17,202 nucleotides of DNA from Clostridia bacterium (GCA_017396925.1 JAFQKM010000213.1:1-17202), one strand, 5' to 3'; counted from the first letter of the stretch, positions 1-5,439 are shown. Notes: generated by a model not told the origin, from the sequence alone. Numbers and translations: made by a program.

Positions 1-108
1 CATGATGCGCGAGCCGGCCGACAGGAAAAAGCCGATCTGCACCAGCAGGGCCAACACGATAAAGACGGTCTGGCCAAACAGCAGTTTTAAGATTTTTTTG
101 AGCTTCAA
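1..108 (-). CDS. cls: Cardiolipin synthase, N-terminal fragment (cut by window edge)
   Basis: The reading frame starts at a TTG codon (108-106) and stays open to the window edge, giving 36 residues. An AAAGGAG ribosome site lies about 8 bases upstream. The peptide begins MKLKKILKLLFG and continues into one long hydrophobic helix (about residues 8-30). This is the usual start of Firmicute PLD-type cardiolipin synthases, membrane enzymes that condense phosphatidylglycerol into cardiolipin. The catalytic HKD motifs would lie outside the window, so the name rests only on the N-terminal pattern. Another membrane protein with a basic N-terminus and one helix would look similar. A promoter lies upstream (145-173). 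Confidence 0.5.
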   Translation of the reverse strand, partial: MKLKKILKLLFGQTVFIVLALLVQIGFFLSAGSRIM

Positions 109-144
109 CGCTACAGCTCCTTTGGGAATATTTTCAGTATACCC

Positions 145-173
145 ATGATACCGCGAAAGAAAATCGCCGTCAA
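145..173 (-). promoter_or_regulatory. Sigma-A-type promoter for the leftward gene at 108
   Basis: On the minus strand, TTGACG (173-168) and TATCAT (150-145) are separated by 17 bases. Each differs from consensus at one position. Predicted transcription would begin about 30 bases upstream of the TTG start codon. Confidence 0.55.
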
Positions 174-238
174 TAACGTCATTCTGTAAACAAATTCTGA
201 AATGTTTTCAGGAATGATAATGCAATCGAGTGCCAGAC

Positions 239-270
239 TTGCGGGCGCTTCGTGAAGCGCCCCTACAAAT
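239..270. repeat. REP-like palindrome
   Basis: Two arms, GGGCGCTTC (243-251) and GAAGCGCCC (254-262), form a near-perfect GC-rich palindrome, followed by CCCTACAAAT. Read on the minus strand this gives the TGTAGGGGCG-type opening typical of short dispersed intergenic repeats in many bacterial genomes. Only one copy is seen here, so its repeat status is inferred from the pattern. Confidence 0.45.
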
Positions 271-273
271 TTT

Positions 274-305
274 AAAAAATCTCCGGAATGCGCCGGAGAT
301 TTTTT
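274..305. terminator. Bidirectional intrinsic terminator
   Basis: A perfect 13-bp stem, AAAAAATCTCCGG (274-286) with CCGGAGATTTTTT (293-305), encloses a 6-base loop. It has a T run on either strand, so it can end transcripts from both sides. It lies downstream of the structured RNA (leftward) and upstream of the promoter of the gene at 108. Confidence 0.75.
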
Positions 306-442
306 AACCTCTTTAAATTTGGTCCGAGAAACCAGCGAAGCGTTTCGATGGGCTGATTTACGGCGTCTCGCACGCCGCGCCGATCGTTCGGCGTCGATTT
401 TGGAAGGCTTCGCCGCCCAAAATCTATCAAATGAAAAGGGGC
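306..442. other. Intergenic stretch with small hairpins, no gene
   Basis: No convincing gene is present. Three short palindromes follow each other: CGGCGT/ACGCCG around 361-377, CGCCGA/TCGGCG around 379-394, and GATTTTGG/CCAAAATC around 398-425 with an inner GGC/GCC pair. The open frame across this stretch has no ribosome site and runs antisense through the structured RNA, so it is not taken as coding. The stretch looks like decayed repeat elements. Confidence 0.4.
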
Positions 443-468
443 CCCCAAATGGCCTCTGCCATTTGGGG
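443..468. other. Perfect 11-bp hairpin next to the structured RNA
   Basis: CCCCAAATGGC (443-453) and GCCATTTGGGG (458-468) form a perfect stem with a CTCT loop. In the leftward direction it lies just beyond the U-tract of the structured RNA and is followed by GGCCCCTTTTC. It might be a backup terminator or a short repeat. The T run is weak. Confidence 0.4.
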
Positions 469-474
469 AAACAT

Positions 475-693
475 AAAAAATGCTCCCAAAACAGGAATGC
501 GGTCTTTAAGTTAACCCGCCACTACAGCAGGTGGGTCCTCTATCTTTCCTTTAAACGGCTCCCAACTTCCTACATAGGGAGGTCTGCCATCGGGGAACGA
601 ACACGAGGTCCCTTTCAACACTTTGCGGTTAAATAAAGTGTTCCGCATCCCGGTTTCGGGAGCATTTATGGGACTATTTAATTGTATGTCGTT
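475..693 (-). ncRNA. ssrS: Structured RNA, probable 6S RNA
   Basis: The minus strand has a good promoter (728-700) and a predicted start near 693. The transcript folds into a rod. Its closing stem is about 26 bp: AAATGCTCCC (664-673 region) pairs with GGGAGCATTT, extended by CGAAAC and GGGATGCGG pairing with CCGCATTCC and GTTTTG. The extension uses G-U pairs that exist only on this strand. The right side carries a side hairpin (CCCACC/GGCGGG) followed by TTAACTTAAAGA. The left side has AACACTTT/AAAGTGTT around an open region. The tip includes GGGACCTC facing GAGGACCC. The transcript ends in GGGAGCA plus six U. Size (about 200 nt), closing stem, central open region and apical arm fit 6S RNA, which mimics an open promoter and binds sigma-A RNA polymerase. 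I recognised the architecture, not a conserved sequence, so another structured RNA is possible. Confidence 0.55.
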
Positions 694-699
694 GGCTTT

Positions 700-728
700 A
701 TTATAATACAGAATAGCCGTTTTCGCAA
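700..728 (-). promoter_or_regulatory. Promoter of the 6S-like RNA
   Basis: On the minus strand, TTGCGA (728-723) and a perfect TATAAT (705-700) are spaced by 17 bases. It points into the structured RNA and away from the DUF1292 gene, so the RNA has its own promoter. Confidence 0.7.
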
Positions 729-757
729 TGCCAAAACTTTTCCGTGATTTTTATGGA

Positions 758-808
758 CATTGCCGTATTGACTTTTTCTATATCATAGTTAATGCTTTAT
801 CGGCAATG
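758..808. other. Widely spaced 8-bp inverted repeat
   Basis: CATTGCCG (758-765) and CGGCAATG (801-808) are inverted copies 35 bases apart, directly after the DUF1292 stop codon. The stem could cap the 3' end of that mRNA, but there is no U-tract, so termination is not shown. Confidence 0.3.
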
Positions 809-810
809 AC

Positions 811-1110
811 TTATTCTTCGTCGCCCTCTTCTTCGTCGTACATCTCGTCGAGACGCTCGGCAAAGATCTGATACATGACGTCGTATTCGTCTTCATCGTC
901 GAAAGCATCAACGACCAGCAGGACTTCGGGCTCTTCGGCATCGTGCTTCATGATCAGCAGCTCGATGTCGTCTTCCACGCCGAGGCCGGCCTTTTCCAGC
1001 GCCAGATAGTGGGTGCCTTCATACTCGACGGCGTCGAGAACCTCAAACTCGACTTCGTTGCCGTCTTCATCCTCCAGGGGAATGATCTGACCGATCAGGT
1101 ATTCATCCAT
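811..1110 (-). CDS. DUF1292 domain protein
   Basis: This is a 99-residue, very acidic protein with no membrane segment. It starts MDEYLIGQIIPLEDEDGNEV and continues with alternating short beta-strand patterns (FEVLDAVEYEGTHYLAL, then EPEVLLVVDAFDDEDEYDV), ending in a run of Asp and Glu. This layout is that of the DUF1292 (YrzB-like) family of small Firmicute proteins, whose biochemical role is unknown. The ATG at 1110 is chosen because GGAGGAAAATATT stands directly before it. The frame is open further upstream, but that would include the ribosome site and promoter. The promoter lies at 1166-1193, back to back with that of infC. Confidence 0.85.
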   Translation of the reverse strand: MDEYLIGQIIPLEDEDGNEVEFEVLDAVEYEGTHYLALEKAGLGVEDDIELLIMKHDAEEPEVLLVVDAFDDEDEYDVMYQIFAERLDEMYDEEEGDEE

Positions 1111-1165
1111 AATATTTTCCTCCATATTCGATAAACAGATTGTTGGTTTGCCTTTATATAAGCAT

Positions 1166-1193
1166 ATTATATCAAAGAAGGCCTCAAAAGCAA
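1166..1193 (-). promoter_or_regulatory. Promoter of the DUF1292 gene
   Basis: On the minus strand, TTGCTT (1193-1188) and a perfect TATAAT (1171-1166) are spaced by 16 bases. The predicted start is about 50 bases upstream of the ATG at 1110. Confidence 0.6.
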
Positions 1194-1228
1194 CCGTATT
1201 TTGTGTGAATTTTGTGTATCTTCCCCTG

Positions 1229-1256
1229 TTGACTTTTGCCGCCCCTGTGGTATAAT
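1229..1256 (+). promoter_or_regulatory. Promoter of the infC-rpmI-rplT operon
   Basis: TTGACT (1229-1234) and a perfect TATAAT (1251-1256) are spaced by 16 bases. Transcription would start near 1263, leaving a leader of about 160 bases before the infC start. It is divergent from the DUF1292 promoter, with about 35 bases between the two -35 boxes. Confidence 0.75.
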
Positions 1257-1262
1257 AAGCAA

Positions 1263-1423
1263 CGTAAAAAGAAAGCAGGATCCTACCATCCTCACCTCCA
1301 TTCACGAAGAAGAGGTTAACAATGGCACTGTACAAAAGGCATGATTGCCTTTCTGTTTTGGCGCGTTTGTTAGGGACGGTATTTCTGCCGTTCCTTTTTC
1401 AATTTTTTGGGAGGTGTTTCAGC
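1263..1423 (+). promoter_or_regulatory. infC operon leader, L20/IF3-type attenuator
   Basis: The 160-base untranslated leader contains several hairpins: AGGAT/ATCCT near 1277-1292, ACCTC facing GAGGT (about 1296-1316), AAAGGCA/TGCCTTT with a TGAT loop (1335-1352), and a terminator (1372-1399). In Bacillus the infC-rpmI-rplT operon is controlled by ribosomal protein L20, which binds the leader and favours termination. The layout here matches that scheme. Which segment forms the antiterminator or the L20 site was not worked out. Confidence 0.65.
1372..1399 (+). terminator. Attenuator terminator before infC
   Basis: AGGGACGG (1372-1379) pairs with CCGTTCCT (1388-1395) through one G-U pair and is followed by a T run (1395-1399). 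It lies inside the leader, 25 bases before the infC start codon, so it can stop the operon transcript early. The G-U pair works only on the plus strand, which supports a role in this operon. Confidence 0.7.
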
Positions 1424-1942
1424 ATTAGCACTCAAGAGCATCAGATCAATGAAGAGATCAACGACAAGGAAGTACGCCTGATTGACGCCGACGGTTCTCA
1501 GCTGGGCGTCGTCACCATCCAGCGCGCCCTCGAGGTCGCTGCCGAGAGAAACCTCGATCTGGTAAAGATCGCACCCAAGGCAGAACCCCCTGTATGCCGC
1601 GTTATGGACTACGGCAAGTTCCGCTTCGAACAGGCCAAGAAGGAAAAAGAGGCCAGAAAAAATCAGAAGGTCGTAGAGATCAAGGAAGTCAGACTTTCGG
1701 CTAAGATCGATACACATGACTTCGAAACCAAGGTCAAGGCTGCCCAGAAGTTCCTGTCCAACGGCGACAAGGTCAAGGCTTCGATCCGCTTCCGCGGCAG
1801 AGAGCTGGCCCACACAAACATCGGTCTGGATGTCATGAAGCGCTTTGGCGAAGCATGCGCAGAGTTCGGCGTCATCGAGAAGGCCCCCAAGCTGGAAGGC
1901 CGCCAGATGCTGATGTTCCTGGCTCCTGAAAAGAAAAAGTAA
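1424..1942 (+). CDS. infC: Translation initiation factor IF-3 (AUU start)
   Basis: IF-3 binds the 30S subunit, keeps it apart from 50S and checks start codon and initiator tRNA pairing. The protein begins (M)STQEHQINEEINDKEVRLID, the usual IF-3 N-domain start. It has the linker helix rich in Lys and Glu (EQAKKEKEARKNQ) and the C-domain with KASIRFRGRELAH. An ATT codon at 1424 is chosen as start because GGAGGTG ends 7 bases before it. From there the protein has 172 residues, the normal family length. AUU is the known infC start codon in other bacteria and underlies autoregulation by IF-3. An in-frame ATG at 1322 would add 34 hydrophobic residues encoded by the attenuator hairpin, which no IF-3 needs. 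It is the first gene of the operon with rpmI and rplT. Confidence 0.93.
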   Translation: MSTQEHQINEEINDKEVRLIDADGSQLGVVTIQRALEVAAERNLDLVKIAPKAEPPVCRVMDYGKFRFEQAKKEKEARKNQKVVEIKEVRLSAKIDTHDFETKVKAAQKFLSNGDKVKASIRFRGRELAHTNIGLDVMKRFGEACAEFGVIEKAPKLEGRQMLMFLAPEKKK

Positions 1943-1977
1943 TAAGCAAATATCCGATAAAGAAGGAGAACAAATCC

Positions 1978-2178
1978 ATGCCTAAGATTAAGACACACAG
2001 CGGCGCTAAGAAGCGTTTCTCGCTGACAAAGACAGGTAAGATCAAGCGTGGCTGCGCTAAGAGACGCCACGATATCAAGGGCTGCAAGTCCACAAAGAAG
2101 ATGCGTCAGCTCCGCAAGGAAGCTTATGTCGACTCCACAGTCGCACCCCAGATCAAGCGCCTTGTCCCCTACATGTAA
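1978..2178 (+). CDS. rpmI: 50S ribosomal protein L35
   Basis: This is a 66-residue, strongly basic protein starting MPKIKTHSGAKKRFSLTKTG. The PKxKTHxxxxKRF opening and full family length identify L35 (bL35), a component of the large ribosomal subunit. An AAGGAG site lies 9 bases before the ATG. It sits 35 bases after infC and 33 bases before rplT, the standard order in Firmicutes. It has no promoter of its own, so expression follows the infC leader. Confidence 0.97.
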   Translation: MPKIKTHSGAKKRFSLTKTGKIKRGCAKRRHDIKGCKSTKKMRQLRKEAYVDSTVAPQIKRLVPYM

Positions 2179-2211
2179 GGCTTGACCCCAGATTAGAAAG
2201 GAAGAACTAAA

Positions 2212-2565
2212 ATGGCAAGAGTAAAAGGCGCAATGATGACGCGCAAGAGAAGAAAGAAGATCATTAAGCAGGCTAAGGGCTTCTGGGGTTCCAAGAAGAA
2301 CCACTACAAGATGGCTCTGCAGCAGGTCATGAAGTCCGGCAACTATGCATACGTTGGCCGTAAGCAGAAGAAGCGCGACTTCCGCAAGCTGTGGATCTCC
2401 CGCATTTCCGCTGCCTGCAAGCAGAACGACATCAACTACTCCCGTTTCATGAACGGCCTGAAGAGAGCCGGTATCACACTGAACCGCAAGATGCTCTCCG
2501 AGATCGCTATCGCAGACGCTCAGGGCTTCACCGCTCTGGTCGAGAAGGCTAAGGCTGCTCTCTAA
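2212..2565 (+). CDS. rplT: 50S ribosomal protein L20
   Basis: This is a 117-residue basic protein beginning MARVKGAMMTRKRRKKIIKQ with the typical AKGFWGSKKNHYKMA stretch, followed by the globular part with RDFRKLWISRI and YSRFMNGLKRAGI. L20 (bL20) binds 23S rRNA early in 50S assembly. In Bacillus it also represses its own operon by binding the infC leader, and the leader here fits that. An AAAGGAAG site precedes the ATG. The operon ends at the terminator 2579-2610. Confidence 0.97.
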   Translation: MARVKGAMMTRKRRKKIIKQAKGFWGSKKNHYKMALQQVMKSGNYAYVGRKQKKRDFRKLWISRISAACKQNDINYSRFMNGLKRAGITLNRKMLSEIAIADAQGFTALVEKAKAAL

Positions 2566-2578
2566 TTCGAGTATTTTT

Positions 2579-2610
2579 AAAGCGCTGCCTTTGGGCAGCG
2601 CTTTGTTTTT
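2579..2610 (+). terminator. Terminator of infC-rpmI-rplT
   Basis: A perfect 11-bp stem, AAAGCGCTGCC (2579-2589) with GGCAGCGCTTT (2594-2604), has a TTTG loop and is followed by GTTTTT. It begins 14 bases after the rplT stop. Confidence 0.9.
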
Positions 2611-2655
2611 ATTTCTCTATATCCCAGCACTTTTTACCCAAAGGAGTAACCCCAA

Positions 2656-2871
2656 ATGAGCAAGAAAAAGATCATCAAGATCATGACCGTCATCACCATT
2701 CTGGCCTCGGTCTTTGGTACAGCCGCCGGTATTTCCATGATCGCCAACGCATCCTGGGCCAATATCCTGGCCTGCCTGTGCACCGTCACCAATGCCTTCA
2801 TCGCCATGGGCCAGCTGCTGCTGGTCAAGGAAGCCTACAAGGACTATATCGATCCCGACGACGAAGAGTAA
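2656..2871 (+). CDS. Small two-helix membrane protein, unknown
   Basis: This 71-residue protein has a basic start (MSKKKIIKI), two hydrophobic segments (about residues 8-28 and 34-58) and an acidic tail ending DPDDEE, so it is probably an inner membrane protein with both ends inside. AAAGGAG lies 10 bases before the ATG, and a strong terminator follows at 2929. No promoter was seen in the 45 bases after the rplT terminator, so some expression may come from read-through. I do not recognise a family. Confidence 0.75.
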   Translation: MSKKKIIKIMTVITILASVFGTAAGISMIANASWANILACLCTVTNAFIAMGQLLLVKEAYKDYIDPDDEE

Positions 2872-2928
2872 TGATGACTGGGTGCGGAAACGCTCCGCTG
2901 GTTTCCGCATCCCAATTCCAAAGAGGAT

Positions 2929-2962
2929 AAAAACTGCCCGGCGCATGTCCGGGCAGTTTTTT
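2929..2962 (+). terminator. Terminator of the small membrane gene
   Basis: A perfect 13-bp stem (2929-2941 with 2949-2961) contains ACTGCCCGG/CCGGGCAGT, a CGCATGT loop and a T6 run. The loop and flanking bases (CCGGCGCATGTCCGG) match the core of the dispersed palindromic repeats at 3016 and 7719. Confidence 0.9.
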
Positions 2963-2976
2963 GTTTTATACCCCCC

Positions 2977-3003
2977 TGTCATCCCGAGCCTGTCGAGGGA
3001 TCT
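2977..3003 (+). repeat. REP-like imperfect palindrome
   Basis: TGTCATCCCGAGC followed by CTGTCGAGGGATCT forms an imperfect stem (ATCCCGA/TCGAGGGAT). It resembles the widespread TGTCATyCyGAGC...GGATCT class of short intergenic repeats. Only one copy lies in this window. The class assignment comes from memory of the pattern. Confidence 0.5.
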
Positions 3004-3015
3004 TTCCCGACCATA

Positions 3016-3055
3016 GTGTGTTTTTCCGCGGCGCATGTCCGCGGAAAAACCAATT
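3016..3055 (+). repeat. 40-bp dispersed palindromic repeat, copy 1
   Basis: The element contains GTTTTTCCGCGG (3020-3031), a CGCATGT loop, and CCGCGGAAAAAC (3039-3050), a perfect 12-bp stem. It is flanked by GTGT on the left and CAATT on the right. It matches 38 of 40 bases with the reverse complement of 7719-7758, including the flanks outside the stem. It lies between two terminators in a gap without genes. Confidence 0.8.
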
Positions 3056-3059
3056 TATT

Positions 3060-3083
3060 AAAGCCGCCTGAAGGCGGCTTTTT
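3060..3083 (+). terminator. Intrinsic terminator upstream of the SHOCT gene
   Basis: AAAGCCGCC (3060-3068) and GGCGGCTTT (3073-3081) form a 9-bp stem with a TGAA tetraloop and a T run. It insulates the promoter at 3105 from upstream transcription. Confidence 0.8.
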
Positions 3084-3104
3084 GTTTTCTTCCGGAACAA
3101 ATTG

Positions 3105-3113
3105 TGCTATACT
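3105..3113 (+). promoter_or_regulatory. Extended -10 promoter for the SHOCT operon
   Basis: TGC directly before TATACT (3108-3113) is an extended -10 element. No good -35 box was found at the right distance. It lies 42 bases before the ATG at 3155. Confidence 0.5.
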
Positions 3114-3154
3114 TCGTCTAAAGAGCAAATGATCTTTTCCAAGGAGTTGATTTT

Positions 3155-3550
3155 ATGCGTCGCCGCCGTGTGCGTGTGCAGCCGTCCAAACCGGCCATGA
3201 TCCTGTCCCTCTGCGTGGGCATTATCTTTGTGCTGGTCGGTATTTTTATCGCCATCCCCACCTTCGGCCTCTTCGGCATCTTCTGGACCCTTGTTGCCGT
3301 CTTTATCACCGCCGGCAATGTCGCCCCCATGTTCGGCAAGGAGGGCCACACCCGTCAGATCATCATCGAGGACGAATACGAAGACCTGACCGACGACCCC
3401 GATCTTCTCGATCCCAACACCTCTGCTTCGGCTCCCTATGCTTCGGACGCCGAGCAGCGCCTGCAGGAGCTGCAGAACCTCTATACCAAGGGTCTGATCA
3501 CCCGCGATGAATATGATACCAAGCGCGCCGAGATCCTGAAGGAGCTATAA
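3155..3550 (+). CDS. SHOCT-domain membrane protein
   Basis: This 131-residue protein has a very basic start (MRRRRVRVQPSK), two adjacent membrane helices (about 15-36 and 38-58), an acidic linker (EDEYEDLTDDPDLLDP) and a C-terminal SHOCT-type hairpin (about 98-131: QRLQELQNLYTKGLITRDEY). SHOCT domains are short C-terminal oligomerisation modules of unknown role, common on small bacterial membrane proteins. AAGGAG precedes the ATG. The last codons of this gene carry the ribosome site (AAGGAG) of the next gene, which begins 2 bases after the stop, so the two are an operon. Confidence 0.85.
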   Translation: MRRRRVRVQPSKPAMILSLCVGIIFVLVGIFIAIPTFGLFGIFWTLVAVFITAGNVAPMFGKEGHTRQIIIEDEYEDLTDDPDLLDPNTSASAPYASDAEQRLQELQNLYTKGLITRDEYDTKRAEILKEL

Positions 3551-3552
3551 AG

Positions 3553-4383
3553 ATGAATCTGCCCGAAAAATACAATACGCTCGAGCTGTTAAGCAGCCGC
3601 CGCACCTTTCTCGATTCGGTCCGCCGCACGGTATGCAAATACCCCGGCCAGTCGGTTTTTTATGCCTTCCGCTATGGGTTGCGCCAGGAAACCATCCACA
3701 AAAACTGGCTGGGCAAATGGAAAGACCGCCGGATGCCGGCCGACGGCGATATTCCCCGGCAGTATACCGAACTGCTGAACAGCCTGCCCAACGGCATCAC
3801 CTATACCGACGAGCTCGTCTGTTTTGCCGATCCCACACAGGATCCCGGCTTCCATGGCCGCGAGGCCGTCTGTACCTACGGCCGCCTGCTGACCGTCACC
3901 GTATCGGTGGCGTATTCCAACGCGCTGCACGAGCAGATCGCCTTTCAGGAGAAGGTCCGCAGGGAACATCCCGAGCTGCTGGAGGCCATCCGCCGCCGCA
4001 TCGAAGAGGATGTGCTTCGCCCGACCATGCAGGCCGACCGTTTTGCCGCCGACCGCCGCCGCGCCAAGGAGGAGCGCCACGACCTGTGGTGCTTTGTCAC
4101 CAACACCGGCTTTTATGCCGGTTCCGGAGGCCATCAGGGTGCACGGCCGCTGCTGAACTATGCCGACCTCGACCTGCAGGATCTGGCAAGTCAGGTGCAG
4201 TCTGTTGCAATGGCCGAGCTGGTTCGCGATCTCTTCGTCGAACTGCTGCTCGACCGCGGCTTCCGTCTTAATCTGCGTACCGAGTATGCCGACCCCACGA
4301 TCCAGAACGGCAAACCGGTCTTCCGCGTCAACTACTGGATGACGGTCGTTCTGCCGGCCAATGTGCAGCTGAAAGAATGGTAA
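3553..4383 (+). CDS. Unknown 276-residue protein, probably cytoplasmic
   Basis: The protein has no signal peptide or membrane helix. It opens MNLPEKYNTLELLSSRRTFL. The middle is helical and charged (EKVRREHPELLEAIRRRIEE, then DRRRAKEERHDLWCF), and the C-terminal part looks like beta strands ending in a conserved-looking VNYWMTVVLPANVQL. I do not recognise a family. Its start follows the SHOCT gene stop by 2 bases with AAGGAG inside that gene, so the two are co-translated and may act together at the membrane. A terminator shared with the opposite operon follows at 4390. Confidence 0.8.
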   Translation: MNLPEKYNTLELLSSRRTFLDSVRRTVCKYPGQSVFYAFRYGLRQETIHKNWLGKWKDRRMPADGDIPRQYTELLNSLPNGITYTDELVCFADPTQDPGFHGREAVCTYGRLLTVTVSVAYSNALHEQIAFQEKVRREHPELLEAIRRRIEEDVLRPTMQADRFAADRRRAKEERHDLWCFVTNTGFYAGSGGHQGARPLLNYADLDLQDLASQVQSVAMAELVRDLFVELLLDRGFRLNLRTEYADPTIQNGKPVFRVNYWMTVVLPANVQLKEW

Positions 4384-4389
4384 AATCAA

Positions 4390-4419
4390 AAAACGCCACC
4401 CGATACAGGGTGGCGTTTT
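4390..4419. terminator. Bidirectional terminator between convergent operons
   Basis: AAAACGCCACCC (4390-4401) and GGGTGGCGTTTT (4408-4419) form a perfect 12-bp stem with a GATACA loop. T-rich stretches follow on both sides. It ends the rightward pair 3155-4383 and the leftward operon that ends at 4423. Confidence 0.88.
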
Positions 4420-4422
4420 CTT

Positions 4423-5235
4423 TTATCCGCGCTTTTTCTTTTTGAAGAAGAGGGTCAGGAGGCCGCCGGTCGCGGCGACGATGCCGCCCACCAGTCCGTA
4501 GGGCAGGTAGGCCTTTCCCGGCATGACCGGTGCTTTGGCTGCATACAGGTTTTCGTATTCGACCTCACGCAGGGGGAAGTCGGTCTGCTTCTCATCGTTG
4601 ACGCCGTCGGGGTCGTCGAGGCAGAACCAGGCGTTGAGCCGGCCGTAGTAATAACCCAGATAGCCCCAGGTCAGGCCGTTTTCATCGACAAAGACCGACT
4701 GGATCACGCTTTCACCGTCGTCATAGATGCCGGTCAGCTCGGGCACCATCTTGGTGGTCGCTTTAAGCCAATGGCTGATCTCGGGCGCACCGGGGTATTC
4801 ATAGAAATTAAAAACCTTGTCGGTGCCCTTGTAATCGGCAAACTCGCCGTTATAGGGCTTGATCTGGTCCTTGTAGTCTTCGGCAAAGGCGGTATGGTCA
4901 TAGAGCAGGGTCATTTCGTCCATATCGACCCAGCCTTCGATTCTCTCCTCGCCATCCCGATGACCAATCACGCCCCAATTTTCATAGAGCCAATATACCC
5001 ACAGTTTTGCGCCGTTTTCAAACTGACCCTTGACCATCGAGCCATCGGGGGCATCCCACACCGTGATATAGCCCTCAGGACTGTTGACCATATGGCGTCG
5101 GCCCAGATATTCACAATCTTCGTGATGTTTTTCATAAAAGCTGTTGTCCGGCTCCCACAGCACATCGGCATAGACCGGCGCGGTCAGCGCTGCCAGCATG
5201 GCGATGATCAGAAGCAATGTCGATAATCTTTTCAT
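4423..5235 (-). CDS. Exported SH3-like protein with C-terminal membrane anchor
   Basis: This is a 270-residue protein. A signal peptide (1-23, MKRLSTLLLIIAMLAALTAP then VYA) has a likely cut before DVLWEPDN. Residues about 48-112 look like a bacterial SH3-type unit (TVWDAPDGSMVKGQFENG, then WGVIGHRDG and GWVDMDEM). A second related unit may span about 145-207 (YEYPGAPEI to LTWGYLGYYYGRLNAWF). It ends with a hydrophobic helix (about 245-264) and KKKKRG, so it should be anchored at the outer face of the membrane. SH3-like domains often bind cell wall peptides, but the ligand here is unknown. AGGAGGG overlaps the stop of the previous gene 13 bases upstream. It is the last gene of the xth operon. 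Confidence 0.8.
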   Translation of the reverse strand: MKRLSTLLLIIAMLAALTAPVYADVLWEPDNSFYEKHHEDCEYLGRRHMVNSPEGYITVWDAPDGSMVKGQFENGAKLWVYWLYENWGVIGHRDGEERIEGWVDMDEMTLLYDHTAFAEDYKDQIKPYNGEFADYKGTDKVFNFYEYPGAPEISHWLKATTKMVPELTGIYDDGESVIQSVFVDENGLTWGYLGYYYGRLNAWFCLDDPDGVNDEKQTDFPLREVEYENLYAAKAPVMPGKAYLPYGLVGGIVAATGGLLTLFFKKKKRG

Positions 5236-5248
5236 GGGTTATTCCCTC

Positions 5249-5428
5249 CTATTTTCTGCGGTATCGGCGCAGGATCCGCCATGTGATGAACAGGACGATG
5301 GCCAGCAGGATCCACGGCCAGTAGAAGACGATATAGGCCACCGGGCCGAAAATGACGTCGGCATGGGCGGCGATGGTCAGGCAGGACAGCAGCATGGCCA
5401 TCCAAAGCAGAGTCACAAACTTTTTCAT
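5249..5428 (-). CDS. 59-residue signal-peptide membrane protein, unknown
   Basis: The protein begins MKKFVTLLWMAMLLSCLTIA with a likely signal peptidase site AHA before DVIFGP. It then has one membrane helix (about 30-50) and a basic tail RRYRRK. AAGGAGG lies 6 bases before the ATG at 5428. A longer frame upstream has no ribosome site. The mature start DVIFGP parallels DVLWEP of the next gene, suggesting a shared origin or shared handling. No known family is recognised. It lies 11 bases after the previous gene and 13 before the next in a tight operon. Confidence 0.75.
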   Translation of the reverse strand: MKKFVTLLWMAMLLSCLTIAAHADVIFGPVAYIVFYWPWILLAIVLFITWRILRRYRRK

Positions 5429-5439
5429 GGTTATCCTCC

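Noticed and set aside
319..636. A 105-codon plus-strand frame
   Set aside because: It has no ribosome site, crosses several hairpins and runs antisense through the structured RNA.
1426..1434. TTAGCACTC in infC, equal to half of a CIRCE operator
   Set aside because: The matching GAGTGCTAA arm is absent and the half site falls in the first codons of infC.
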